From assembly GCA_964496505.1 (NCBI GenBank), contig CAZBZV010000014.1, positions 4,212 to 68,211 on the forward strand: a DNA stretch of 64,000 nucleotides. The letters are read 5' to 3'. The translations under genes and the position numbers were made by a program. The stretch comes from JAABVY01 sp964496505. GTDB lineage: Bacteria; Zixibacteria; MSB-5A5; JAABVY01. A model generated the notes under the pieces. That model did not search any database, was not told where the DNA came from, and saw nothing but the letters and a program-made list of their open reading frames with translations. Positions 54,024-61,467 of this stretch are shown here, piece by piece (the first letter of the stretch is position 1; every line of letters starts with the position of its first letter).

Positions 54024-54056
54024 CTGTTGGGACACTATAATTATTGAGGTATCTGA

Positions 54057-54539
54057 GTGAAAAACATTATCCTGGCGCTTATTCTCATATCATTTCTGGC
54101 CTCCTGTGGGCCTTATTCATTTTCAGGCGCATCCACAGGCGGAATAAGCACTGTTTATATTCCGGTATTCGATAATGAAACGATTGAATACGGTCTGGGT
54201 GAGGAGCTAACTAATAAAATTACAGCCGCGATTGTGGCCGATAATACTCTTAAGGTTGCCAACAAGGATGAGGCTGATGCCTATATTTCCGGCAAAGTTA
54301 TATCATTCAAAAAGTCCAGTGAAACGTATAATAAAGAGGATCAAGTTCAGGAATATCGTGTTGATGTAACCGTAAACGTCAGCTTCGTTAAACCCAACGG
54401 CGAGGCTGTCTGGGAAGAGCCCCGAATATCATCATTCGGGGTATATCAGGCCGATACCGAAACCGAAGACGAGGGAAAAACCCAAGCTTTGGAAAAATTG
54501 GCCGAAATAATAGTAAACAGGACAGTTCGAAACTGGTAA
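54057..54539 (+). CDS. LptE-like lipopolysaccharide-assembly lipoprotein
   Basis: 160 aa. Signal peptide with lipobox FLASC, then GPYSFSG, the short motif typical of LptE homologues in diverse phyla. The mature part has STVYIPVFDNETIEYGLGEE, AADAYISGKV-type strands and a C-terminal helix (ALEKLAEIIVNRTVRNW). LptE plugs the LptD barrel in the outer membrane, implying that the organism makes LPS. The GTG at 54057 has GAGGT six bases upstream. It follows hutI by 33 bases and precedes the PorV gene by 38, so all three may be co-transcribed. Confidence 0.82.
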   Translation: MKNIILALILISFLASCGPYSFSGASTGGISTVYIPVFDNETIEYGLGEELTNKITAAIVADNTLKVANKDEADAYISGKVISFKKSSETYNKEDQVQEYRVDVTVNVSFVKPNGEAVWEEPRISSFGVYQADTETEDEGKTQALEKLAEIIVNRTVRNW

Positions 54540-54577
54540 ACATATTTTTTGCAAATAGACTCAATAGAGGAAATATC

Positions 54578-55525
54578 ATGAAGAAAAAGTTTGCACTATC
54601 GCTCCTGGTGGCCCTGTCATTTATGATTTTCACAACCGCAAACCTTTCGGCCATAAATTCCAAAGCCGGAACCGCGGCCTATTCATTCCTGAAAATCGGA
54701 GTAGGAGCCCGTGCGGTTGCGCTCGGAAATTCATTCGTGGGTATGGCTGATGATGAGTCCGCTATTTATTATAACCCGGCCGGTATGAGCCGTATTCCCA
54801 ACTATGCGCTCTCGACCAGCTATCATAATTATGTGGCCGATATTCAGGGCGGGTATCTGAGTGCGGTACTGCCATGGGGAGATGGACGCAAGCTCGGTTT
54901 TGCCATAAATTATCTCAATTTCGGCGATACGCCCGAGACCAATAATGCAGGCGAGGTAATCGGCAATTTCGGCGGAGGCGACCTGGCCTTTACCGCGGCC
55001 TATTCGCAGCCCCTGATGGAACAGCTCTACATGGGAGTTGCCGGGAAATTTATCTACGAAAGTATCGACTCCTTCACATCCACCGGCATGGCTCTGGATA
55101 TCGGGCTTCTGTACGAGTTCGAGGACGGCCATACCAGCCTTGGTGCGGTGGCCTCCAATCTGGGATTTCAGCTCTCGGGACTTTCCGAGGAGCACAAGGA
55201 CCCGTTGCCGATGATGTTCAAGGTCGGTGTGGCGCACAGGATGCACGGCGCGCCGTTGAATATCGTTGCCGACGGCGGCAAGTTCTCGGATAACGATTTC
55301 TTCGTAGGCGGCGGTGTGGAGTTCGTAGGTATCGAGGCGATTCGTCTGCGTGCCGGATATAATACTGTCGGCTCTGATTACAAAACCGGCGGCGACAATG
55401 AGAACCTGGCCGGGCTGTCGTTCGGGCTGGGACTGGGCATCAATAAGCTGGCATTCGATTACGCCTATGTGCCCTTTGCCGATCTGGGCAATTCGCACCG
55501 GATTTACATTGCCAGAAGATGGTAG
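54578..55525 (+). CDS. PorV/PorQ-family outer-membrane protein
   Basis: 315 aa. Signal peptide, then AAYSFLKIGVGARAVALGNSF and ADDESAIYYNPAGMSRI, the diagnostic start of the PorV/PorQ (UPF0164-like) barrel; the C-terminus is a beta strand ending in IARRW, with aromatic terminus. In type IX secretion PorV shuttles cargo with the C-terminal sorting domain to the surface. The subtilase in this window carries such a tail, so the two fit one system. GAGG lies 7 bases before the ATG. Core T9SS genes (porK-N, sov) are not in the window. Confidence 0.88.
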   Translation: MKKKFALSLLVALSFMIFTTANLSAINSKAGTAAYSFLKIGVGARAVALGNSFVGMADDESAIYYNPAGMSRIPNYALSTSYHNYVADIQGGYLSAVLPWGDGRKLGFAINYLNFGDTPETNNAGEVIGNFGGGDLAFTAAYSQPLMEQLYMGVAGKFIYESIDSFTSTGMALDIGLLYEFEDGHTSLGAVASNLGFQLSGLSEEHKDPLPMMFKVGVAHRMHGAPLNIVADGGKFSDNDFFVGGGVEFVGIEAIRLRAGYNTVGSDYKTGGDNENLAGLSFGLGLGINKLAFDYAYVPFADLGNSHRIYIARRW

Positions 55526-55535
55526 TATAAATACT

Positions 55536-55622
55536 GTCATTCTGGGCGAAGCGAAGAATCTGTTTAAATCGTGAAAGATTCTTCGGTCGTCCTCGCCCCT
55601 GGCGGGACTCTCTCAGAATGAC
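55536..55622. repeat. GTCATTCTG fold-back repeat, copy 3
   Basis: GTCATTCTGGGCGAAGCGAAGAATCT ... AGATTCTTCGGTCGTCC ... CAGAATGAC. It starts 10 bases after the PorV stop and ends 22 bases before the next gene's ribosome site. Confidence 0.75.
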
Positions 55623-55656
55623 ATCACCAGGACAAATATACCATAGGAGGGGTGGC

Positions 55657-56100
55657 ATGAAAAAAATCATACCGATTATAATCTCAGCACTAATCCTTAT
55701 AGCATTCATCGCCTGCGAACAACAGCCCTCGGAGCAGGCACGTGACAAGGTGCTGGATTTTGTCAAGGCGCTCGGTTCGGAGGGTTCAATCGATCTGGAT
55801 CAGTATCTTGCAATAAACGAATTGGTGCGGGAAAATGCGGAGAATGTTTATATCTACAATGATTCCCTTTCGATCTCGAAGAATATCGAAAAATACAGGG
55901 AATTGTTCGAGCCCGACGGAAAGGTTCGACGTCTCTGGACACGGAAACAGATAATCGTGGGAGATTCCGAAGTCCGCGGCGACACCGCCTATGTCGAGGT
56001 TTCTTTTGTAAACCGGCAGGATAAGACCCAGTTTTACAATAAGATGGGACTGAAGAGAACTCAGGAGGGTTGGAGAATTTTCGCTTTCAAGCTTCTGTAG
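55657..56100 (+). CDS. DUF4878-like lipoprotein
   Basis: 147 aa from ATG 55657, where AGGAGG lies six bases upstream; the 13 codons before it run into a repeat element. Signal peptide with lipobox IAFIAC. The mature domain (about 35-147) has the NTF2-like order of helix (KVLDFVKALGSEG), acidic linker and C-terminal strands ending GDTAYVEVSFVNRQDK and RTQEGWRIFAF, as in DUF4878/lumazine-binding-like lipoproteins. Ligand unknown. Confidence 0.7.
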   Translation: MKKIIPIIISALILIAFIACEQQPSEQARDKVLDFVKALGSEGSIDLDQYLAINELVRENAENVYIYNDSLSISKNIEKYRELFEPDGKVRRLWTRKQIIVGDSEVRGDTAYVEVSFVNRQDKTQFYNKMGLKRTQEGWRIFAFKLL

Positions 56101-56402
56101 TAGAGCCGATTGAATATTTTGTCGTCAAGCCCTTATAAAATCGACGCTTTCTGCCGACTGATTCTACATAAAGAAACGTAATTTGCCCGTATTTTAGATT
56201 TATTTGGCTAAGGCATTAATATATATGGTGACATCAGTATTTATGACGTATAATCAGTGAGACTGAATAAATGATTTTGGAATCGCGGATACCTGATATT
56301 TTTCTAAGAAAAATCCTATTTTTCAAAAAGCTGTTGCAAAATGTCAGGATAGGGTTAAGTTTTGCACGTCACAGGGGAAACCTAAGGGAGTCGTGACAAT
56401 TT
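56101..56402 (+). other. long leader region of the cold-shock-like gene
   Basis: No gene seen. A TATAAT at 56249-56254 has GTGACA 15 bases upstream, a short-spaced promoter candidate. The downstream 140-base leader has a TTTTTctaagAAAAA hairpin and, next to the gene, GTCAC (56368-56372)/GTGAC (56393-56397) flanking an AGG/CCT mini-stem and the AAGGGAG (56384-56390). Such structured leaders are characteristic of cold-shock genes. Confidence 0.45.
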
Positions 56403-56651
56403 ATGGAAGCAGGTAAAGTAGTCAGGCTGGAAAAAGGCCATGGCTACGGATTTTTACAAACCGAAGACGGCACAGAGGTGTTTTTTCACCAGCGCTGGCT
56501 GAGGTATATCAAGTTTCGTGATATCAAGGTTGGATCCAAGGTTGTCTTTGACCTCCAGAAGGGACACCGCGGTTTCAAGGCCCTCAACATGCGTTTCGCC
56601 CCCGACGACGAAAACTTCCTCAAGAACTTCACGCCACGCGGCCGGAAGTAG
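56403..56651 (+). CDS. cold-shock-domain protein
   Basis: 82 aa. MEAGKVVRLEKGHGYGFLQT then DGTEVFFHQRWL follow the cold-shock pattern of GxVxxxxxxxGxGFI and DVFxH, with Tyr/Phe in the RNP1-like and RNP2-like positions (YGFL, VFFH). The C-terminal part (RFAPDDENFLKNF) is longer and more charged than in a minimal CspA. Probably a single-stranded RNA or DNA binding protein. The AAGGGAG site is 12 bases upstream, distant for a ribosome site. Confidence 0.82.
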   Translation: MEAGKVVRLEKGHGYGFLQTEDGTEVFFHQRWLRYIKFRDIKVGSKVVFDLQKGHRGFKALNMRFAPDDENFLKNFTPRGRK

Positions 56652-56946
56652 ATAGAGCATTTCCTTACAAATTTAAATTTCCCAAATAAATTCTGAAAGT
56701 GCTTGTGCCATCCCGAGAGGTTTTGTCAGTTCCTTTCCTCGATGAAATCGAGGATGAGAACTTACAGCATGAAGATTTAATATAAAAGACAATGCTTGAA
56801 GCGGCGTCGGATCACAATCGGTTCTTCGACGGAATCAGGATCTGCCGCAACTGCCGGATGCTTAATAGCTCCCCCATGCTCCGCCCGCCCAAAAATCCCG
56901 ATTTTTTGCTGGTAATAATTCGTCCATTTCCTTTATTAGAAATGTT
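56652..56946. other. intergenic region
   Basis: No gene seen. Contains a CCTCGAT/ATCGAGG hairpin (near 56737-56754) without a T-tract. The exonuclease gene start has no clear ribosome site. Confidence 0.4.
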
Positions 56947-57738
56947 ATGCAGTTTTGTTTTATCGATACCGAAACTACCGGGCTGTATACCTCCTACGGG
57001 GATCGGATATGCGAGATCGGGCTTTTAGCAGTTGATGAAAACCTGGAAGTTACGGACAGCTTCGAAAGCCTGATTAATCCCCTGCGCGAAATTTCCCCCG
57101 GAGCCTACGCGGTCAATCAGATCGAAAATGAGGAGCTTTTATCCGCGCCGCTTTTTACCAATGTCGCCGAGCGGGTGCTTGAGATGATAAACGGACGGAT
57201 TCTGGTCGGGCACAATATCCTTTTCGACAACGGCTTTCTGAAAAACGAATTCCGTCTGGCCGAAATCGAATACCCCGATCCGAAAATGCTCGACACCCGC
57301 GATATCGCCCGCGGGCTGGTAGGCTCGCATTCCTACGGCCTGTCAACGCTTGTGAAGATGTTCGGTATCCCGGTCGAGGACCGTCACCGCGCCATGGGAG
57401 ACTGCAAAGCCACCCTCCAGCTCTTCCGGCATCTGGTGGATATCGGCCTGGAGAAAAACTACAGCAGCCTGGAGGAGATGGCAGAACGGTATATGATAGA
57501 GCCGGAAAAGCTTTTTGTCGAGCTTCCCAACTGGTTGCAAAACGCACTGGAACAAGGCACCGAGGTGGAGATCGAATACACCAACCGCTCAAATATCCCC
57601 TCACGCCGCAAAATCCTTCCACTTTCAGCCTATGACAGCCACGGCCGTGTATATATCGAAGCTTTCTGCCGAATGCGCAACGAAAAGCGGACATTTCTTA
57701 TAGACCGGATAAAAACCGTATTCTATGAGGATAAATAG
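56947..57738 (+). CDS. DnaQ-like exonuclease fused to a WYL-like domain
   Basis: 263 aa. N-terminal DEDDh exonuclease (about 1-165): FIDTETTG (Exo I Asp, Glu), VGHNILFDNGFL (Exo II Asp), and HRAMGD (Exo III His and Asp), so the active site is complete. A helical linker (165-195) leads to a C-terminal domain (about 200-260), EVEIEYTNRSNIPSRRKILP, followed by GRVYIEAFCRMRNEKRTFLI and DRIKTV, which matches the WYL domain (I-x-Y, R-x-I-x-P, Y-I-x-A-F, R-x-F, D-R-I). WYL domains bind nucleic acid or ligand and usually sit in regulators of defence and DNA-damage genes. A WYL-nuclease fusion is less usual. Starts at the Met codons near 56942-56947 lack a ribosome site; 56947 is in frame. Confidence 0.88.
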   Translation: MQFCFIDTETTGLYTSYGDRICEIGLLAVDENLEVTDSFESLINPLREISPGAYAVNQIENEELLSAPLFTNVAERVLEMINGRILVGHNILFDNGFLKNEFRLAEIEYPDPKMLDTRDIARGLVGSHSYGLSTLVKMFGIPVEDRHRAMGDCKATLQLFRHLVDIGLEKNYSSLEEMAERYMIEPEKLFVELPNWLQNALEQGTEVEIEYTNRSNIPSRRKILPLSAYDSHGRVYIEAFCRMRNEKRTFLIDRIKTVFYEDK

Positions 57739-57841
57739 CTTTTCATAAAGCGTTCATAGATCGATATTTAGCCCCTTAAATATTTATTTTATTGCGGTTG
57801 AACGAAGCTTTCCCAAAATCGTCGGTAAGACAAAAATTCGC

Positions 57842-57870
57842 TTGCTTTTTGTTTCGGATTGTTCTATAAT
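57842..57870 (+). promoter_or_regulatory. promoter of the EB_dh-like lipoprotein pair
   Basis: TTGCTT (57842-57847), 17-nt spacer, TATAAT (57865-57870), giving a leader of about 78 bases before the first gene. Confidence 0.7.
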
Positions 57871-57954
57871 CAATTCTTTGATTGGGAGGAAAAGCAATCT
57901 TGTACAATCAATTACCGCGAAAATTATTTACGATTCTCTACGGGAGGTTAGAAT

Positions 57955-59037
57955 ATGTTTAGGTTGTTGCGCCTGGGAATTATCTTAATATCTGTTTTGG
58001 CGCTGACGTTTTCCTTTGCTTGTGAAGGCGATCAGGGACCTCAGGGACCTCAGGGTGAGCCGGGTGAACCGGGCGATCCGGGTCAGGATCTCACGATAGC
58101 TCCTCCGCCTGATACTTATGTCTCATTTGCTGTTTTCAATCAGTTTGACGGAACCGATATCAATTATCGCAGTCAGGATTTCGTTCGGATTACTTTCGAT
58201 ACCTCACAGACGCCCACGGATGAACTGATCGTGGCCGCTTTTGTTGAGGCATCGCCTGTAATTGACGGTGTCGACGGCGATATCGATGAGTGGGGCTTCG
58301 AGGTTGGTGACGAGATGGACCTGTATGAAAGCGATATTCCTCTGACTGCCGCGGTTGGTACCGACAATGAGATCAGCGAGGTTTCCGTACGATGTGTTTA
58401 TGATGCTCGTTATATTTACTTCTTCCTTAGATGGTCGGAGGAATCGACAGCCGATTTCGAGGAAGCTGAAAATCGCAACTTTATGGAATGGGAGAATGAC
58501 GGCGTCAGCACATTCAATCCAGTCATAGGTGGTTCGGAAGACCGCGTCTGGATGATGTTTCTGACTGACCGCAGTTATGTTCCCGGCGAAGCCGACTGTC
58601 TGCTGGAGTGCGAGGCAGAAAATGCAGCCCTTCAGAGCGGCATGATGATCGACGCCTGGGACTGGCGAGCCTGCCTGACCGACCTGACCGGATTTGCTGA
58701 TGACGGTTATCTGGAATATGTGGCTAATGAGCTTTCGGGCTTTACCGCCGATGACGGCGGTGCTGCCTTCATGCGCAATGAAGCAGCGGGTCTTCCGGAA
58801 TGGATGTATTATAATGATCCCAATGCCAACGGTGATTATCCATTCTGGTTTCGTCTTGCGGTGCCGTTTGTCGATGAGGACTGGTCCAGAAATGCCAACG
58901 TTCCCGGCTATATGGCTCTGATACCATACGGTGATCGTGCCAGCGTTGAAACGGCGTCGACATACGAAAATCCCAGATGGACTATGGAGATGAAAAGACT
59001 GCGCAATACAGGCAGTGGAAACGATATTCAATTTTAG
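57955..59037 (+). CDS. EB_dh-like lipoprotein with collagen-like stalk, copy 1
   Basis: 360 aa. Signal peptide with lipobox FSFAC (Cys23), then seven Gly-X-Y triplets (GDQGPQGPQGEPGEPGDPG), a collagen-like stalk, and a large C-terminal domain (about 90-360). That domain has SPVIDGVDGDIDEWGFE, CVYDARYIYFFLRW, WRACLTDLTGF and a terminal WTMEMKRLRNTGSGNDIQF, the order of the ethylbenzene dehydrogenase-related (EB_dh) heme-binding family. The Cys pair CLLEC replaces the CxxCH-like site of its neighbour. GGGAGG lies 7 bases before the ATG. Presumably a surface electron-transfer or heme-binding lipoprotein; not proven. Confidence 0.78.
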   Translation: MFRLLRLGIILISVLALTFSFACEGDQGPQGPQGEPGEPGDPGQDLTIAPPPDTYVSFAVFNQFDGTDINYRSQDFVRITFDTSQTPTDELIVAAFVEASPVIDGVDGDIDEWGFEVGDEMDLYESDIPLTAAVGTDNEISEVSVRCVYDARYIYFFLRWSEESTADFEEAENRNFMEWENDGVSTFNPVIGGSEDRVWMMFLTDRSYVPGEADCLLECEAENAALQSGMMIDAWDWRACLTDLTGFADDGYLEYVANELSGFTADDGGAAFMRNEAAGLPEWMYYNDPNANGDYPFWFRLAVPFVDEDWSRNANVPGYMALIPYGDRASVETASTYENPRWTMEMKRLRNTGSGNDIQF

Positions 59038-59046
59038 GAGGCGATC

Positions 59047-60144
59047 ATGAAAAAGCTTGTACTTACAGCTTCACTGTGCCTGGCTATCGCGCTTATATTC
59101 GCCTCTTTAGCCTGTGAAGGAGACCAGGGTCTCAAGGGACCCCAGGGGCCGGATGGCGAGCCGGGTGAGGATGCTATGCTCACCCCCCCGAGAGACAGGG
59201 TTTTTGCACTTGCTGTTTTTAACGGGACGCAGAGAGACCATAATGGCATCAATGCAGCCACATTAACATTCGATACAACAGCCTCGCCCTCATCATCGGT
59301 CGTGGTGGCCAATAAGATAGACGAGGTACCGGTGATTGACGGCGTTTTCGAGGGCACCGATGTCTGGGGCGAGAACTCATCCAACCTGACATTGGAACAT
59401 CAGGCCTTTGCCGACAACTATATTTACCGGGCCAAAGTCGTGGCTTCCTATGACGACCATAACATGTATTTCATGGTGCAATGGTCTGAGGTAAGCCAGG
59501 GTAAATACGAAGCAGTAGAAAGCGATCGACATCTGGACTGGAGCTTCGATCCGGATACCGGCGTCTTCATCGTGAACGATGTTTATGAGGACAGAGTGGC
59601 TTTGATGTTTCAGGACTCCGAGACACTTCTGGATCAATGGAAGATTTACGGCTGTCTGACCGGATGCCATGTGGGTGAAGGATTGCCGGATAATATGCTC
59701 TCGCCTTCTCCATCGATTGCAATCGATACCTGGCAGTGGGGCGCGATGCGTGCTGAAAATCTGGAAATGGGCCTGGACAGGGCTTTGTCCAGTATCGGAT
59801 TCGTTGAAGATGGCGGCATTGCCGCGATTCATCAGAATCTGGTCGAAATCCAGCGCATTGTGGATGAGCAGACGATTTTCGATACTGTACCGATCTATAT
59901 ACATGTTAAACAGCTCGAGGATCCGGAATTCCAGCCGAATGATGTCCTCTGGGAATATTTCGCAACTCCGTACACCGATACGTTAGAATGGACGGATGAT
60001 TCCTATATTCCCGGATGGTATGCTATGTCGCCCTCGGCCGGAAATGATGTGCTCAAGAGCGCCGGGCAGTTCTCCGCGGGAACTTGGACAGTCGAATTTT
60101 CCAGGCCCCGGGTAACCGAGGATCCGTTTGATGTTGAGTTCTAA
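59047..60144 (+). CDS. EB_dh-like lipoprotein with collagen-like stalk, copy 2
   Basis: 365 aa, paralogue of the preceding gene with diverged sequence. Lipobox FASLAC, six Gly-X-Y triplets (GDQGLKGPQGPDGEPGED), then PVIDGVFEGTDVWGE, VVASYDDHNMYFMVQWSEVS and a terminal RPRVTEDPFDVEF matching the EB_dh order. It has CLTGCHVGE, a CX3CH form reminiscent of c-type heme sites, which its neighbour lacks. AGGAGG lies five bases before the ATG and only 9 bases separate the genes. A terminator follows. The pair looks like a duplicated two-gene transcript whose members may work as a heterodimer. Confidence 0.8.
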   Translation: MKKLVLTASLCLAIALIFASLACEGDQGLKGPQGPDGEPGEDAMLTPPRDRVFALAVFNGTQRDHNGINAATLTFDTTASPSSSVVVANKIDEVPVIDGVFEGTDVWGENSSNLTLEHQAFADNYIYRAKVVASYDDHNMYFMVQWSEVSQGKYEAVESDRHLDWSFDPDTGVFIVNDVYEDRVALMFQDSETLLDQWKIYGCLTGCHVGEGLPDNMLSPSPSIAIDTWQWGAMRAENLEMGLDRALSSIGFVEDGGIAAIHQNLVEIQRIVDEQTIFDTVPIYIHVKQLEDPEFQPNDVLWEYFATPYTDTLEWTDDSYIPGWYAMSPSAGNDVLKSAGQFSAGTWTVEFSRPRVTEDPFDVEF

Positions 60145-60163
60145 TTAAAAAAATATATCTTTT

Positions 60164-60193
60164 AAAGGCCGCCTTACAGGCGGCCTTTTTTTG
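60164..60193 (+). terminator. terminator of the EB_dh pair
   Basis: AAAGGCCGCC (60164-60173), loop TTACA, GGCGGCCTTT (60179-60188), then TTTTTG. Ten-bp GC-rich stem. Confidence 0.9.
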
Positions 60194-60260
60194 TTTATTT
60201 ACGGGCATCCTTTTCCGATTATATAATAGACAGCAAATAATTATTTCGGAGAGTGCGGAC

Positions 60261-60659
60261 TTGAAAAAGGACGGGCAGCCCAAAAGAATCGACAGTATCG
60301 TTTTCCTGGTTAACGACCTCAGGAAATCGACGGATTTTTATAAAAACATCCTGAAGCTCAGCCTGAAACTAAAATCTCCCACCTGGGCGGAATTCGTTGT
60401 GGACGGCGTACATATCGGCCTGCATCAAAAGACAATGGAGCAGTCGGTTCAAATCGAACAGCAGGAATGCTATTCTGTCTCGATCCAGTTTGAGGTCGAG
60501 AATCTCGATGACCATGTGGAGTTTTTGCGACTGCACGGGGTCGAACTGGTGGGCGGAGTCCGTGAGAGCAAATTCGGCCGTTACGCTTTCTTCACCGATC
60601 CTGACGGGCATATCCTCGGCCTCAGGGAGTACCGCAGAACACCCGCCGAATCCTTCTAA
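60261..60659 (+). CDS. VOC (glyoxalase/bleomycin-resistance) family protein
   Basis: 132 aa, a single vicinal-oxygen-chelate domain: IDSIVFLVNDLRKSTDFYKN, EFVVDGVHIGLHQK, HVEFLRLHGVELVGGVRES and AFFTDPDGHILGLREY. The His/Glu positions for metal are near VHIGLHQ and GLRE. Substrate cannot be read from sequence. The TTG start at 60261 has GGAG nine bases upstream. A terminator isolates it from the EB_dh pair and a HAD gene follows after 42 bases. Confidence 0.88.
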   Translation: MKKDGQPKRIDSIVFLVNDLRKSTDFYKNILKLSLKLKSPTWAEFVVDGVHIGLHQKTMEQSVQIEQQECYSVSIQFEVENLDDHVEFLRLHGVELVGGVRESKFGRYAFFTDPDGHILGLREYRRTPAESF

Positions 60660-60701
60660 CTTTTTCTTGCAAATTTATGTCAGTTTCTTATAATCTCTCC
60701 C

Positions 60702-61394
60702 ATGTCGAACGGTGAGACAAAAGCGATTCTTATTGATGTCGGCGGGCCGCTGGTGGATGACTCCGGGATTGATGTCTACTGGAACGATTATCTGATTAAG
60801 ACCCTTCCTGAGATGATTGGCCGCAAGGTCACTTTAGACGAAATCGAGGAGGCCAATCGAAAGTCGATTGAATCGTATGCCCCTTCTCTGTACTCTGCCA
60901 CTATCTGGCAGTTTGTCCGGCCTGATGTGGAGAAATTCAAAAAACTGCGGGGACATTTCGACAGTTTGAACCTGAGCCGCTTTTATGAATTTCGCAATGA
61001 GGCAATTGATGTCTGCCGCAATCTCAGCCAGAAATACACTCTGGCAATCGCCGCCAATCAACCGGCCTCGACAGCTGATTATCTGGAGGAAAAAGGTATC
61101 CTGCAATATTTCGATTTCAAGGAGATGTCCGGTTCGATTGACTACTCCAAACCGGATTATCGTTTCTTTTTGTACATAGCACATAAGCTTGATATGCGTC
61201 CCGAGGATTGCGTGATGGTGGGCGACCGTCAGGATAACGATATCGTGCCCGCCAAAAAGCTCGGCATGAAGACTGTTCGTGTCATGGTCGGTTCGCATAA
61301 GGAGCAGAAAATCCGCATGCCCTCGGAAATCCCGGATGCGACAATTTCCTCGATTTCAGAGCTTCCCGATGCAATAAATGATTTACAAAGCTGA
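60702..61394 (+). CDS. HAD-superfamily hydrolase
   Basis: 230 aa. Motif I reads LIDVGGPLVDD: the nucleophile Asp is present but the second Asp of DxD is Gly, as in some HAD subgroups. Motif II is AANQP (Ser/Thr replaced by Asn), motif III SKPDYRFF, motif IV VGDRQDNDIVPAKKLGMKT. The cap region (about 25-100) is helical. Because motifs I and II depart from the norm, the activity may be weak or altered; it could be a phosphatase or a non-phosphatase HAD. No ribosome site is visible before the ATG. It follows the VOC gene and may be read with it. Confidence 0.85.
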   Translation: MSNGETKAILIDVGGPLVDDSGIDVYWNDYLIKTLPEMIGRKVTLDEIEEANRKSIESYAPSLYSATIWQFVRPDVEKFKKLRGHFDSLNLSRFYEFRNEAIDVCRNLSQKYTLAIAANQPASTADYLEEKGILQYFDFKEMSGSIDYSKPDYRFFLYIAHKLDMRPEDCVMVGDRQDNDIVPAKKLGMKTVRVMVGSHKEQKIRMPSEIPDATISSISELPDAINDLQS

Positions 61395-61467
61395 TCCAAT
61401 TTAGTATCATTCCCCTTCAAAGCCATATTTTGGGTGTAAAAATCACATCTTTCGGGGGATTTGCCAT

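Noticed and set aside
54731..55540. 269-aa minus-strand ORF
   Set aside because: Antisense to the PorV-family gene, which has a complete signal peptide and family motifs.
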